The notes beneath the pieces are model-generated. The model saw nothing but the letters and a program-made list of their open reading frames with translations, did no database searches and was not told the DNA's origin. 64,000 nt of DNA, taken from positions 2,108,001 through 2,172,000 of the forward strand of contig NZ_BKAU01000001.1 in the NCBI RefSeq assembly GCF_007992715.1, given 5' to 3'. The position numbers and the translations under genes are program-made. How positions within the stretch are numbered: the first letter of the stretch is position 1; each line of letters opens with the position of its first letter. This stretch comes from Chitinophaga cymbidii. GTDB lineage: Bacteria > Bacteroidota > Bacteroidia > Chitinophagales > Chitinophagaceae. This document shows, one piece after another, positions 17,192-25,476 of the stretch.

Positions 17192-17794
17192 TCACTTCTT
17201 TCTCACCTCGATCCGCAATATCGTTTTCAACTTTTCCGGCTGCGTTCTCAATGCGTTGCTAAGATATATTTCGTGATGCAGGCCGCTTGTTTCAAGATGG
17301 TGTTGCCTGATATATTCCAGGAGCTTCATGATATTCGCGGTTTCCCCGCTGTAAGGGCCGGTATGCAATATCTGCACCGCCAGGCCACCCGGCAGCCGCT
17401 CGAACTGCAGCTCGTTCAGGTGCGCTGTTTTTTTATTGCCCGCCAGCGCCACCGCCTGCCTGCAATCATGAATGGTCACAAACTCCGGCATCTGCATCAC
17501 CAGCTTCCAGCGCCATTCGTCTTTGGGAACGTCTATCACCTGCTTCCCGCTATCCGTCCACCAGTAGCCTTCAAAAGCAGGCACTTTAAAATCGTTCCCC
17601 TGCAGCCTGAAGATCTTTTTGACAGTGTAGGCAACGGTGTAGATGGCCTTCACTTTGGCGGCGAACAACGGGCCGTTGGGGTCGCCGGCGCCTTCAATGG
17701 TGAGGAAGTCCGCCGGGGCAATGGTCACCAGCTCCGGCGTGGTCTTCGCTTTGTAGTAATGTTTCTGTTCTTTGGAAAGGTCCGTCTTTTGCAT
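17192..17794 (-). CDS. GyrI-like small-molecule-binding domain protein
   Basis: This 200-residue cytoplasmic protein shows the GyrI-like (SOUL/effector-binding) pattern: PADFLTIEGAGDPNGPLFAAKVKAIYTVAYTVK near residues 28-60, and GGLAVQILHTGPYSGETANIMKLLEYI near 135-161. This fold binds small ligands in multidrug-responsive regulators. Here it is free-standing with no DNA-binding domain. It lies immediately downstream of, and on the same strand as, a WYL-domain regulator, so the two may be cotranscribed, though 58 bases separate them. Confidence 0.8.
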   Translation of the reverse strand: MQKTDLSKEQKHYYKAKTTPELVTIAPADFLTIEGAGDPNGPLFAAKVKAIYTVAYTVKKIFRLQGNDFKVPAFEGYWWTDSGKQVIDVPKDEWRWKLVMQMPEFVTIHDCRQAVALAGNKKTAHLNELQFERLPGGLAVQILHTGPYSGETANIMKLLEYIRQHHLETSGLHHEIYLSNALRTQPEKLKTILRIEVRKK

Positions 17795-17852
17795 AAAGTA
17801 TAAGTTTATGCAAAGGAAAGAAGGGAGGTTGACAACCTTATGTCAGCAGCCG

Positions 17853-18842
17853 TCAGCGATGTAACGCCGGTTGCGCGGAAAGCACTACTTCGCAATGATG
17901 CTCCGCCAGTTCCGCGATTTGCTTGCGCACAAGTATTTTCAGGTCTTCCGGCTCCACGATGGTCGCGCATTTGCCCATCATCAGCAGCCAGCGGGCGAAG
18001 TGGCCGAGCTGGTGATACAGGAAGCTCATCTCTACATATTGCTCTTCCACTTTTTCCTCCACGATGCCGTAATAATATTTCTGTTCTTTCATCCAGCGGG
18101 CCTGGTCATGCGTAAACCGCACTTTGACCAGCGTCGGCTGGTCGGGGTCGGATTCAAATTCATGCGTGATATATTCCTGCAGGCTGATGCGGCTGCTTTT
18201 GTCGAACGTATTTTCCGTAAGCGTGAGGCTTTTAATGCGGTCCGCCCGGAAGTCGCGGTAATCCTGCCGCAACCTGCAAAAGCCGATCAGGTGCCAGCTG
18301 CTGTTCATATGAAAAATACCGATGGGCTCCACATCGCGGCGGGAAGTGGAATCGCTGTAGAAGGAGTAATATTCGATGGATAGAACGCGCTGCCTGGCCA
18401 GGGCCTCCTGTATCTCGCTCAGGAACCTGTTCGGAAATTCGCTTTCGCCCCGGTTGCTGCGCAACACTGCAATATTGCCGTCCAGCGATTCCAGGAAATC
18501 TTTGTCGCTGCCCCGGAGCACGGCCCTGATCTTTTGCATGGCGTTGCTGAACTGTTGCTGGTTGGAATGATCGCTATGTTTTTCCATCAACTTTTCCCCG
18601 GTCAGCAAAGCCGCCGCTTCCGTGCGGTTGAACATCACCGGCGGCAGGTGATAGCCGTCCACAATATAATACCCCGTACCCGCCTCCGCGCCGATCGGCA
18701 CGCCGGCCTCCATCAGCGCCTTTACGTCCCGGTACACGGTACGGAGGCTCATGCCGAAGCGGTCTGCAATTTCCTGGGCCTTTACAATTTTCTTACCCTG
18801 TAGCTGTATGAGGATGGCGGTAAGCCGGTCGATGCGGTTCAT
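17853..18842 (-). CDS. YafY-type transcriptional regulator (HTH + WYL)
   Basis: This 329-residue protein has an N-terminal winged helix (about 1-60: MNRIDRLTAILIQLQGKKIVKAQEIADRF... SLRTVYRDVKALMEAGVPI) and a central WYL domain (about 140-215: LSIEYYSFYSDSTSRRDVEPIGIFHMNSSWHLIGFCRLRQDYRDFR). A WCX-like C-terminus follows. WYL regulators sense nucleotide or single-stranded DNA ligands and often control stress or defence genes. An exact leftward -7, TAAATTTG (18854-18847), sits 5 bases before the ATG, so its mRNA should have almost no leader. Confidence 0.9.
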   Translation of the reverse strand: MNRIDRLTAILIQLQGKKIVKAQEIADRFGMSLRTVYRDVKALMEAGVPIGAEAGTGYYIVDGYHLPPVMFNRTEAAALLTGEKLMEKHSDHSNQQQFSNAMQKIRAVLRGSDKDFLESLDGNIAVLRSNRGESEFPNRFLSEIQEALARQRVLSIEYYSFYSDSTSRRDVEPIGIFHMNSSWHLIGFCRLRQDYRDFRADRIKSLTLTENTFDKSSRISLQEYITHEFESDPDQPTLVKVRFTHDQARWMKEQKYYYGIVEEKVEEQYVEMSFLYHQLGHFARWLLMMGKCATIVEPEDLKILVRKQIAELAEHHCEVVLSAQPALHR

Positions 18843-19006
18843 ACCCCAAATTTACATTTTCCGGGCAGCCGTGATAAAAATAGATGGTGCCACGCACATG
18901 CTTTTTGCAAAAAGACCGTCTAAATAGTATATCCCTCCCTGTTTTCTCCATTTTAAGACATAAAAATACTAGTTGCTGTTACAGCATATAGTTAGGTTAA
19001 ATGGTA

Positions 19007-19036
19007 AAGCCCTGGCAATTCCTTGCCGGGGTTTTT
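19007..19036 (+). terminator. intrinsic terminator 1 of 3
   Basis: AAGCCCTGGCAA (19007-19018) pairs with TTGCCGGGGTTT (19023-19034), with two G-U pairs and a TTCC loop. A run of T's overlaps and follows the right arm. Confidence 0.7.
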
Positions 19037-19092
19037 CTTTGCTGTCACTTTACGATAACATACTTTTAACAACAATGCCCTTGTCACTGGCC

Positions 19093-19207
19093 TATATTTG
19101 AACCGTATAGCAAGCTGTTGGCAGGCTAAGACTGCATAACAGCACGGCTATCGGTTAATTGGAGCGTATTAAACAGGTCTGGGGATCTCCCCGGACCTGT
19201 TCGTTTT
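19093..19207 (+). ncRNA. candidate small RNA of about 100 nt
   Basis: An exact -7 element, TATATTTG (19093-19100), is followed after about 70 bases by a long GC-rich terminator hairpin (19172-19207). The predicted transcript (start about 19107) would be about 100 nt. No -33 TTTG is found at the right distance. The body contains no SRP, tmRNA or RNase P signature that I can see, so the RNA is hypothetical. Confidence 0.3.
19172..19207 (+). terminator. intrinsic terminator 2 of 3
   Basis: AACAGGTCTGGGG (19172-19184) pairs with CCCCGGACCTGTT (19189-19201) with a single T-G pair and a four-base loop, followed by CGTTTTA. This is the strongest stem of the three. Confidence 0.7.
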
Positions 19208-19355
19208 ATCCTGCCCTGAAATTTTAGTTAACGAGTGTTTAACAATTCTTACCATTTTGTGTTATTATCTTGGCCGGGCAGGGCACCGGAAAGCCCATTT
19301 ACCATTGAGATTACCAGTAAAAGTTCAATCATAAATTGGAGAGTAAATTTCAAAT

Positions 19356-19383
19356 GGCCCGATCTTCATCGGGCTAATTTTTT
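19356..19383 (+). terminator. intrinsic terminator 3 of 3
   Basis: GGCCCGAT (19356-19363) pairs with ATCGGGCT (19368-19375) around CTTC, followed by AATTTTTT. Confidence 0.7.
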
Positions 19384-19485
19384 GCCAACGCCGTCTTTGT
19401 TAATCGTTTGTTGCTGTTTTGATGGAAAAATAAACAACGTTTCGATATAACTAATTAATAAACAACATTTTAAGATTAAATACCC

Positions 19486-19537
19486 ACCCATTCCAAAAGT
19501 TGATCGTATGTGAAAAAGACTTACATTTGGAATGGGT
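19486..19537 (+). promoter_or_regulatory. promoter of the hybrid kinase gene within a perfect inverted repeat
   Basis: TTG (19500-19502), a 19-base spacer and TACATTTG (19522-19529) form a good promoter. A perfect 12-base inverted repeat, ACCCATTCCAAA (19486-19497) and TTTGGAATGGGT (19526-19537), encloses it. The right arm overlaps both the -7 element and the first possible start codon, so it could be an operator or an RNA-level element. Confidence 0.5.
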
Positions 19538-21586
19538 AGTTTTGAAAAGATGATCAGCCACTGGCTAAATATCATTAAGAAAACGGGCCTGACTTCTGCG
19601 GTGAAAGATGACGAAGCGAGAAGGATCATGGTGGTGAACGCTTTCAGTTTTATTACGGCCCTGTTGTGCACCCTTTACGGGGTGATGCTATCCCTTATAT
19701 CCGGTCAATGGATCATTTGTTATACCGCCATGGCTTTTGTGGCCGGTTTCTTCAGCGTCCTGCTTTTAAACAGAAAAAGATGGTATTCCCTGGCCAAGCT
19801 CGGTCTAACGCTGGTGTTCTCCACCGTAATGCTTTATTACGGCGTGATGTTCGGTGAAAATACACAGGTGCATTTCCTGGGTCTTTTCCTGATATGCGTG
19901 CCGCTGCTGGTGTGTTCCCGCCACGACAAAGTATTGCGCTGCGTTTGTATCGCCCTGCCCATCGTTAGCATGGTGACGCTGGAAGCAAATTATTATTACG
20001 AAGTATTTGAACCGATGGTGCTCTCCGCGGAAGAAAGCAATTTTTTCCGCTGGCTGATCATGGCGGTGGTAGTGTTCCTCCAGGGCCTCGTGATCAGCTT
20101 CCACCAGGGCAACCTCAGCAACCTGCTCCGGACGCTGCACGTGCGCAACGATGCGCTGAAGCAGAGCCACGACAAGATCGCATTCAAGGAAGCGGAACTG
20201 CACGTAGCGTACCACAAGCTGGAAAACTATAACCAGACCCTCGAAAAGGAAGTAGAGCAGCGCACCTTCGAGATCAACGAGAACAGAAGCATGGTGGAAG
20301 GCATTCTGCGTGACCTGCAGAGCAGCCACGACGAGCTGCTGCTGAAAGACCTGCAGCTGGAACAGCATGTAGAAGAACTCGAGGAACTGAAGTGCAATCT
20401 TATCAGGGCGAAAGAAGAAGCGGAACAGGCCAATCTCGCCAAATCCGCTTTCCTGCGCGAGATCAGCCACGAGATCCGCAATCCGCTGAACGCCATCACC
20501 GGCATCAGCTACCTGCTGCTGAACGATCCCGGTAATAAAAACAAGATACCGCGCAGCGTGGTAAATTATATCGAGAACATCCACGCCGGCAGTCAGAGTT
20601 TGATGGAGATCATCAATAATGTACTGGAGCTTGCGAAGATAGAAGCGGGCCGTACGGAAGACCTGCAGCTGGAATCTTTCCAGCTCCGGGATTGGGTACG
20701 CGGCGCCGTGAACATCTATCAGAATGCCGCCCGGATAAAAGGCGTGAGCCTGCAATGGAAGATCGATCCGAAACTGCCCGGATATATTCTGGGGGACCGG
20801 CTGCACCTGGCGCAGATATTGAATAACCTGCTTACCAACGCCATCAAATTTACGCCCGCGGGAAAAAAAGTAAGCCTGTATTTCGGCTGCCAGGAACCGG
20901 ATCAGTGGAGCATCTGTGTGGCGGACGAGGGGATGGGCATCCCGGGAGAAAAGCTGCCGGTGATCTTCCAGCCGTTCGAGCAGGCGGACCAGTCCGTTTA
21001 CCGCAGGTTTGGCGGCACGGGCCTCGGCCTCGCCATTTCACGCCGGCTCGCGGCGCTGATGGACGGCAGCATCCACGTGCAGAGCAAGCCGGGAGAAGGC
21101 GCCGTGTTTACCGTTATCCTTCCTTTGCGGAAAGAAAGCGGGGGACAGCTGGAGCAACAGGAAGCAGACAGGAAAAGGTATGCCAGCATACCCGCCGGGA
21201 AGAAAGTGCTGCTGATGGAAGACAGTGAAGTGAACCAGATGATCATGGACCGGTTCTTTATCAATATCGGCCTGCAGATCACGATCGCCGCCAACGGGGA
21301 AGACGGCCTCCGCAAAACGCATCAATGCATGCCGGACCTCATCATTATGGATATGCACATGCCCCGGCTGGATGGTTATGATACCCTGCGTATGATCCGC
21401 CAGGACCCGCTGCTGCGGCACATTCCCGTGATCGCCGTATCGGCGGACGCCTTCAGCGAGCAGCAGGAAGCCGCGCTGTCAGCCGGCGTCAACGAATACC
21501 TTACAAAACCTGTGAACTTCGACCGCCTGTACGAGCTGGTGAAAAAATACCTGCAGGGCCAGCATCAGCCGCAGGAAATCGCATAA
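19532..21586 (+). CDS. hybrid sensor histidine kinase/response regulator
   Basis: This 684-residue inner-membrane protein has about six transmembrane helices in its first 200 residues, a long coiled coil (about 210-300), a HisKA domain with His313 in FLREISHEIRNPLNAI and a HATPase domain (N box NNLLTNAIKF near 432, G1 DEGMGIPG near 468, G2 GGTGLGLAI near 495). A receiver domain begins at KVLLMEDSEVNQ, with phospho-acceptor Asp607 in IIMDMHMP. The sensing input is unknown. The promoter -7 ends at 19529, only 3 bases before ATG 19532, so the real start may be ATG 19550 (MISHWLNII). Confidence 0.93.
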   Translation: MGSFEKMISHWLNIIKKTGLTSAVKDDEARRIMVVNAFSFITALLCTLYGVMLSLISGQWIICYTAMAFVAGFFSVLLLNRKRWYSLAKLGLTLVFSTVMLYYGVMFGENTQVHFLGLFLICVPLLVCSRHDKVLRCVCIALPIVSMVTLEANYYYEVFEPMVLSAEESNFFRWLIMAVVVFLQGLVISFHQGNLSNLLRTLHVRNDALKQSHDKIAFKEAELHVAYHKLENYNQTLEKEVEQRTFEINENRSMVEGILRDLQSSHDELLLKDLQLEQHVEELEELKCNLIRAKEEAEQANLAKSAFLREISHEIRNPLNAITGISYLLLNDPGNKNKIPRSVVNYIENIHAGSQSLMEIINNVLELAKIEAGRTEDLQLESFQLRDWVRGAVNIYQNAARIKGVSLQWKIDPKLPGYILGDRLHLAQILNNLLTNAIKFTPAGKKVSLYFGCQEPDQWSICVADEGMGIPGEKLPVIFQPFEQADQSVYRRFGGTGLGLAISRRLAALMDGSIHVQSKPGEGAVFTVILPLRKESGGQLEQQEADRKRYASIPAGKKVLLMEDSEVNQMIMDRFFINIGLQITIAANGEDGLRKTHQCMPDLIIMDMHMPRLDGYDTLRMIRQDPLLRHIPVIAVSADAFSEQQEAALSAGVNEYLTKPVNFDRLYELVKKYLQGQHQPQEIA

Positions 21587-21595
21587 GCATCCATA

Positions 21596-21814
21596 TCATT
21601 TCGAAAAATGCCGTGTGATCGCCTCCGCCAGCTGCTCCACCAGCCCGGGATTCACCGGCTCGCCCGAAGTGCGCGCCCTTAGCTGGTCCTCTTCATCCAG
21701 CTCAAAAAATATCATGCTATCTTCCGCCGTCACCTGTAGGGAAACCGTATAGCCTTTCACGTAAGGGGTAACTTCATAAGCCCGGTCGTTGACAAAGACG
21801 GTGAATGGTTCCAT
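21596..21814 (-). CDS. small conserved-looking protein of unknown function
   Basis: This 72-residue soluble protein was not recognised. It begins MEPFTVFVNDRAYEVTPYV and has a beta-rich first half (TVSLQVTAEDSMIFFELDEEDQLRA). A short helix (LVEQLAEAITRHF) ends the chain. It is acidic, with no signal or membrane segment. It is convergent with the hybrid kinase gene, 9 bases away. The reading frame, composition and start near a TATCTTTA element on the - strand support a real gene. Confidence 0.6.
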   Translation of the reverse strand: MEPFTVFVNDRAYEVTPYVKGYTVSLQVTAEDSMIFFELDEEDQLRARTSGEPVNPGLVEQLAEAITRHFSK

Positions 21815-21879
21815 GTATACACATTTCCGTAAAGATAGACATTAAAGCGGGGTAACTTACAACAGATGGAAGGCCGGCA

Positions 21880-22263
21880 TTATACCTCTACCCGCCCGTA
21901 TCCCAACAGGCGGTTCACCTTTCCGGCGAGGTCGTACGGGGAAACAGGCTTGTGCACAAACTCGTCCGCATCGATCCCGAACCAGCTGCTGACGCTGCTT
22001 TCCAGGAATGACGAGATCAGTATCACCAATACGGGGAAATAACGCGCGGACTGACTGGCGCGGAGCTGCTCCACCATCTCCTTCAAATCCAGGAAAGGCA
22101 GCTTCAGGTCGATCAGCATAAGATCGTATGTATTCATTTTAAGACTCAACGCGGCTTCTTTCCCGTTCATTACCGTATCCGCTTCGTATCCCTCCCTCCT
22201 GAGTATCATTTCAATCACCCGAAGCATCAGCAGGTCGTCTTCTACAACAAGTATCCTGTTCAT
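21880..22263 (-). CDS. single-domain response regulator
   Basis: This 127-residue receiver-only protein starts MNRILVVEDDLLML and has acidic residues at 8-10, phospho-acceptor Asp52 in LMLIDLKLP, a Ser switch in VILISSF (about 91-97) and Lys in VHKPVSPYDL (about 111-120). ATG 22263 is chosen because the fold begins there; an upstream in-frame ATG at 22296 would add an unlikely 11 residues. It has no output domain, so it may act by protein contact or in a phosphorelay with the nearby hybrid kinase. Confidence 0.88.
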   Translation of the reverse strand: MNRILVVEDDLLMLRVIEMILRREGYEADTVMNGKEAALSLKMNTYDLMLIDLKLPFLDLKEMVEQLRASQSARYFPVLVILISSFLESSVSSWFGIDADEFVHKPVSPYDLAGKVNRLLGYGRVEV

Positions 22264-22604
22264 ATACAAATTCTTCAGTTTCCGTTGGCATGGCACACAT
22301 ATCGCCGGCTGCTGATCAGCGGCATTCGTGGTGCTTCCGGATATGTTTAATATTATTACTCTCCCGAGGTGTAGCGTGTGTATGTCTCCGTTAGGTTAAT
22401 ATAATACGGGATATACATGGCCATAGGTTATTTCAGGATGTTCAAAAAATTGTTAGGTCTCCTATGCAAAATGCATTTTGCTGCGAAGATATTTGCATAT
22501 ACTATGCCAAAATCATGTTGTTAATCATGCTTAACAAGATCAGGGTTTTGTTTCATGTATTTAACCCTCACTTAACAAAATATGGAAAAGATCCGGCAGC
22601 TTCC
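22264..22604. other. intergenic region with two palindromes
   Basis: These 341 bases hold no gene that I can support. GCAAAATGCATTTTGC (22466-22481) is a perfect 16-base palindrome, and TTGTTAA-TCATGC-TTAACAA (22518-22537) is a perfect 7-base dyad. Both lie between the leftward response regulator and the rightward B12-controlled metE transcript. Confidence 0.5.
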
Positions 22605-22612
22605 TATCTTTG
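22605..22612 (+). promoter_or_regulatory. -7 element of the riboswitch-metE transcript
   Basis: TATCTTTG matches TAnnTTTG exactly and places the start near 22618, about 25 bases before the riboswitch. No good -33 box is seen. Confidence 0.55.
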
Positions 22613-22643
22613 CTCCGAGTTCTTTACTTATTTCTTTCTTTCT

Positions 22644-22816
22644 ACAGCGTGGCAGGCGATGAAAGTCGCCTTTAATAAGGAACCGTGTGCAAATCACGGG
22701 CTGTCGCGCAACTGTAAGTAACTACCTGAATTATTGCCGGTATTGTCCATTGTCCTGACCTGAACAGGATGAGAAGGACGGTAATAATGTTACAAGCCAG
22801 GATACTTGCCCGCTGT
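22644..22816 (+). promoter_or_regulatory. cobalamin riboswitch
   Basis: The closing stem P1 pairs ACAGCG (22644-22649) with CGCTGT (22811-22816). Inside are the conserved core GGAACCGTGTGCAAATCACGG (22679-22699, close to the usual GGxxAAxTCC arrangement), CGCGCAACTGTAA (22705-22717) and the B12 box AGCCAGGATACTTGCC (22795-22810, consensus AGxCAGGAxACCTGCC). In this class, adenosyl- or methylcobalamin binding shuts off the downstream gene. Here that is metE, the B12-independent methionine synthase, the expected target. Confidence 0.93.
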
Positions 22817-22856
22817 ATAAGACAAATGCTTTCGCGATTTGAAGCAGTAGTCGGGA

Positions 22857-22880
22857 AGGGACAGGTGTGCCCTGTCTTTT
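22857..22880 (+). terminator. riboswitch expression-platform terminator
   Basis: GACAGG (22860-22865) pairs with CCTGTC (22871-22876), loop TGTGC, followed by TTTT. It lies 40 bases after the B12 aptamer and 84 bases before metE, so B12 binding probably causes premature termination. Confidence 0.7.
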
Positions 22881-22963
22881 CATTCCTCACCTTCTACACA
22901 ATTCCTGAAAGCGTACCGGAAACTGTAAGGAGCATTAATGCACATTAATGTTTTAAAAGTTTT

Positions 22964-25276
22964 ATGCGTATGCTCAAACACAACCTTGGCTATCCCAGGA
23001 TGGGAAGCCGCCGCCAGCTCAAGACAGCTTGCGAACAGTACTGGCAGGGCCAGATCGGCCGCAGTGAATTATTTTTGGCCGCCAAACGGCTGCAGGAAGA
23101 ACACTGGAAGATCCAGCAGGACGCTGGTATGGACCTCATCCCTTGTAATGATTTCAGCTTTTATGACCAGGTGCTGGACATGAGCCTGCTCCTCGGCGCC
23201 GTGCCCGAACGTTATGCGCCTGTTGTAACAGACGTGGACAGCAATGCGGAGATCGATCTGTATTTCGCCATGGCGCGCGGGTATCAGCAACATGGACTGG
23301 ACATCACGGCCATGGAAATGACCAAGTGGTTCGACACGAACTATCATTACATCGTTCCCGAGTTTACCGCACAGCAACAGTTCCGCCTGTTCTCCAACAA
23401 GGTATTCAACGCCTTTGACGCCGCGCGCCATTTTACCGGCACTGTTCCGAAGCCGGTGCTGATCGGCCCAGTGTCTTATCTCCTGCTCGGAAAAGAAAAG
23501 GGCAGCGGGTTTCATCGTATCGCGCTGCTGAACAGGCTGCTGCCCGTATACATCGAAGTGCTGCAAAAGCTGCAGGCGCAGGGCGCTGTATGGGTGCAGC
23601 TTGATGAGCCTTTCCTGGCAACCGACCTCACGGAAGAGGAAGCAGCCGCTTACCGCACGGCTTATGAAGAGATCGCCCGTAAATGCAAGGGACTGAAGCT
23701 GATCGTAGCCACTTACTTCGAAGGGCTGAAAGAAAACACTGCTCTCGCCGCCGGTCTGCCTGTCTGCTGCCTGCACATCGACCTTACGCGCGCGCCGCAG
23801 CAGCTGGAAAAAGTGTTGCAGGCGCTGCCGCCGAAGACCTCTCTGTCGCTCGGCGTAGTGGACGGAAGGAATATCTGGAAGAACGATTATGAAACCTCAC
23901 TGGCATTTCTCCGGAAAGCGGTGGCAGCGCTCGGAGAAGCCCGCGTGATGATCGCGCCGGGATGCTCGCTGCTGCACACGCCCGCGGACCTGGAACTGGA
24001 AACGGAGCTTGATCCGGAAATGCGTTCGTGGATGGCATTCGCCCGGCAGAAATTACAGGAAGTGCAGGAGCTGGATGCCATCCTGCAGGGTAACACCGCT
24101 TTGCTGGAAGCCAACCGGTCCGCCATCCTTTCCCGCCGCACATCGCCGCGTATCCACAAACAGGAAGTAAAGCAACGCACCGCCGCCATCACCGACGCGG
24201 ATGCAACGCGCCAAAGCCCCTTCCCGCAAAGGCAGGCGGTACAGACAGCGCGGTTCAGACTGCCGTTGTTCCCTACCACTACCATCGGCTCTTTCCCGCA
24301 AACAGACGACATCCGCCAGCTGCGCGCGCAACTGCGCAAAGGAAGTATCACACCGGAAGCCTACGATGAGAAAATTGCGGAGGCAACGGTGTCGGCCATA
24401 CGCTGGCAGGAAGAGATCGGTCTGGATGTTTTGGTGCATGGGGAATTTGAGCGGAACGATATGGTGGAATATTTTGGTGAACGGCTGGATGGATTTGCGT
24501 TTACCCGTAACGGTTGGGTGCAGAGCTATGGCAGCCGTTGCGTGAAACCGCCGGTGATCTATGGCGATGTCAGCCGTCCCGCGGACATGACCGTGAAGTG
24601 GACGAAGTACGCGCAATCACAAACCCAACTACCCATGAAAGCCATGCTCACCGGTCCCGTGACCATCCTGCAATGGTCTTTCGTGCGGGACGACCAGCCG
24701 CGCTCCGTGACCACCTACCAGATAGCGCTGGCTATCCGCGACGAGGTTGTGGCGCTGGAGAAAGCCGGCATCGGCATCATCCAGATAGATGAACCCGCCA
24801 TCCGGGAAGGCTTGCCCCTGCGGAAAGCAGACCGCGAGCAATACCTCCAATGGGCCGTCCGCGCATTCAGGGTGGCCGCATCCGGCGTGAAAGATGCAAC
24901 ACAGGTGCACACGCACATGTGCTACAGTGAGTTCAACGACATCATCCGGCATATTGCCGCGATGGATGCGGATGTGATCACCATTGAAACCTCGCGCTCA
25001 CAGATGGAGCTGCTGGAAGCCTTCGCGGATTTCCGCTACCCGAATGAAATAGGTCCCGGTGTATACGATATTCATTCGCCGCGGGTGCCTACCCAGGCGG
25101 AAATGCTGGCGCTGCTGCAAAAAGCCGCTGAACGTTTGCCGGTGCGCAATCTGTGGGTGAACCCCGACTGCGGCCTGAAAACCCGGAAGTGGCCGGAAAC
25201 AAAGGCGGCGCTGGCTAATATGGTGGATGCTGCACGGGAAGCCCGCATGGCGATAAAAGATACAGTGGGAGCGTAA
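22964..25276 (+). CDS. metE: B12-independent methionine synthase
   Basis: This 770-residue cytoplasmic enzyme transfers a methyl group from 5-methyltetrahydropteroyl-glutamate to homocysteine. It has two tandem barrels. The N-terminal one begins KHNLGYPRMGSRRQLK. The C-terminal one begins LPLFPTTTIGSFPQTDDIRQ (about 428) and carries the zinc and homocysteine site: His651 and Cys653 in HTHMCYSEF, and Cys736 in NPDCGLKTR. Length and motifs are complete. The start may be ATG 22964 or 22970. It is controlled by the upstream cobalamin riboswitch, so it should be silent when B12 is plentiful. Confidence 0.97.
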   Translation: MRMLKHNLGYPRMGSRRQLKTACEQYWQGQIGRSELFLAAKRLQEEHWKIQQDAGMDLIPCNDFSFYDQVLDMSLLLGAVPERYAPVVTDVDSNAEIDLYFAMARGYQQHGLDITAMEMTKWFDTNYHYIVPEFTAQQQFRLFSNKVFNAFDAARHFTGTVPKPVLIGPVSYLLLGKEKGSGFHRIALLNRLLPVYIEVLQKLQAQGAVWVQLDEPFLATDLTEEEAAAYRTAYEEIARKCKGLKLIVATYFEGLKENTALAAGLPVCCLHIDLTRAPQQLEKVLQALPPKTSLSLGVVDGRNIWKNDYETSLAFLRKAVAALGEARVMIAPGCSLLHTPADLELETELDPEMRSWMAFARQKLQEVQELDAILQGNTALLEANRSAILSRRTSPRIHKQEVKQRTAAITDADATRQSPFPQRQAVQTARFRLPLFPTTTIGSFPQTDDIRQLRAQLRKGSITPEAYDEKIAEATVSAIRWQEEIGLDVLVHGEFERNDMVEYFGERLDGFAFTRNGWVQSYGSRCVKPPVIYGDVSRPADMTVKWTKYAQSQTQLPMKAMLTGPVTILQWSFVRDDQPRSVTTYQIALAIRDEVVALEKAGIGIIQIDEPAIREGLPLRKADREQYLQWAVRAFRVAASGVKDATQVHTHMCYSEFNDIIRHIAAMDADVITIETSRSQMELLEAFADFRYPNEIGPGVYDIHSPRVPTQAEMLALLQKAAERLPVRNLWVNPDCGLKTRKWPETKAALANMVDAAREARMAIKDTVGA

Positions 25277-25281
25277 GTTTA

Positions 25282-25336
25282 AAGAGCTGTGCCGGAAAGA
25301 AAGATTGCTGCGTTTCCACCGGCACGGCTCTTCTTG
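25282..25336 (+). terminator. metE terminator
   Basis: AAGAGCTGTGCCGG (25282-25295) pairs over 14 positions with CCGGCACGGCTCTT (25319-25332), with one U-G pair and a 23-base loop, followed by a short T-rich stretch. It starts 5 bases after the metE stop. Confidence 0.65.
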
Positions 25337-25476
25337 TTAAATCCCCCAACATGAGGACAATTTCATCATCCTGAGCAATGACCTGAACAAGGCATTTGTC
25401 CGCATGGCCCCAGGCCGCTTTCATAATAAAACTGGCAGCATAGTTGTGAACACTATATCACATCAATGCCTGTTTT

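Larger units (their letters stand above)
18843..19531. other. gene desert with three tandem terminator hairpins
   Basis: This 689-base region has no credible protein gene. It carries three separate rightward terminator-like hairpins (19007-19036, 19172-19207, 19356-19383) about 150-185 bases apart, plus -7 matches at 19093-19100 and 19522-19529 and the - strand promoter of the WYL regulator. Successive hairpins without genes between them suggest short noncoding transcripts. Confidence 0.55.

Noticed and set aside
22938..23183. 81-codon + frame starting at ATG 22938
   Set aside because: It overlaps the start of metE in another frame and has no protein features; a regulatory upstream peptide is possible but unsupported, as the riboswitch already explains control.
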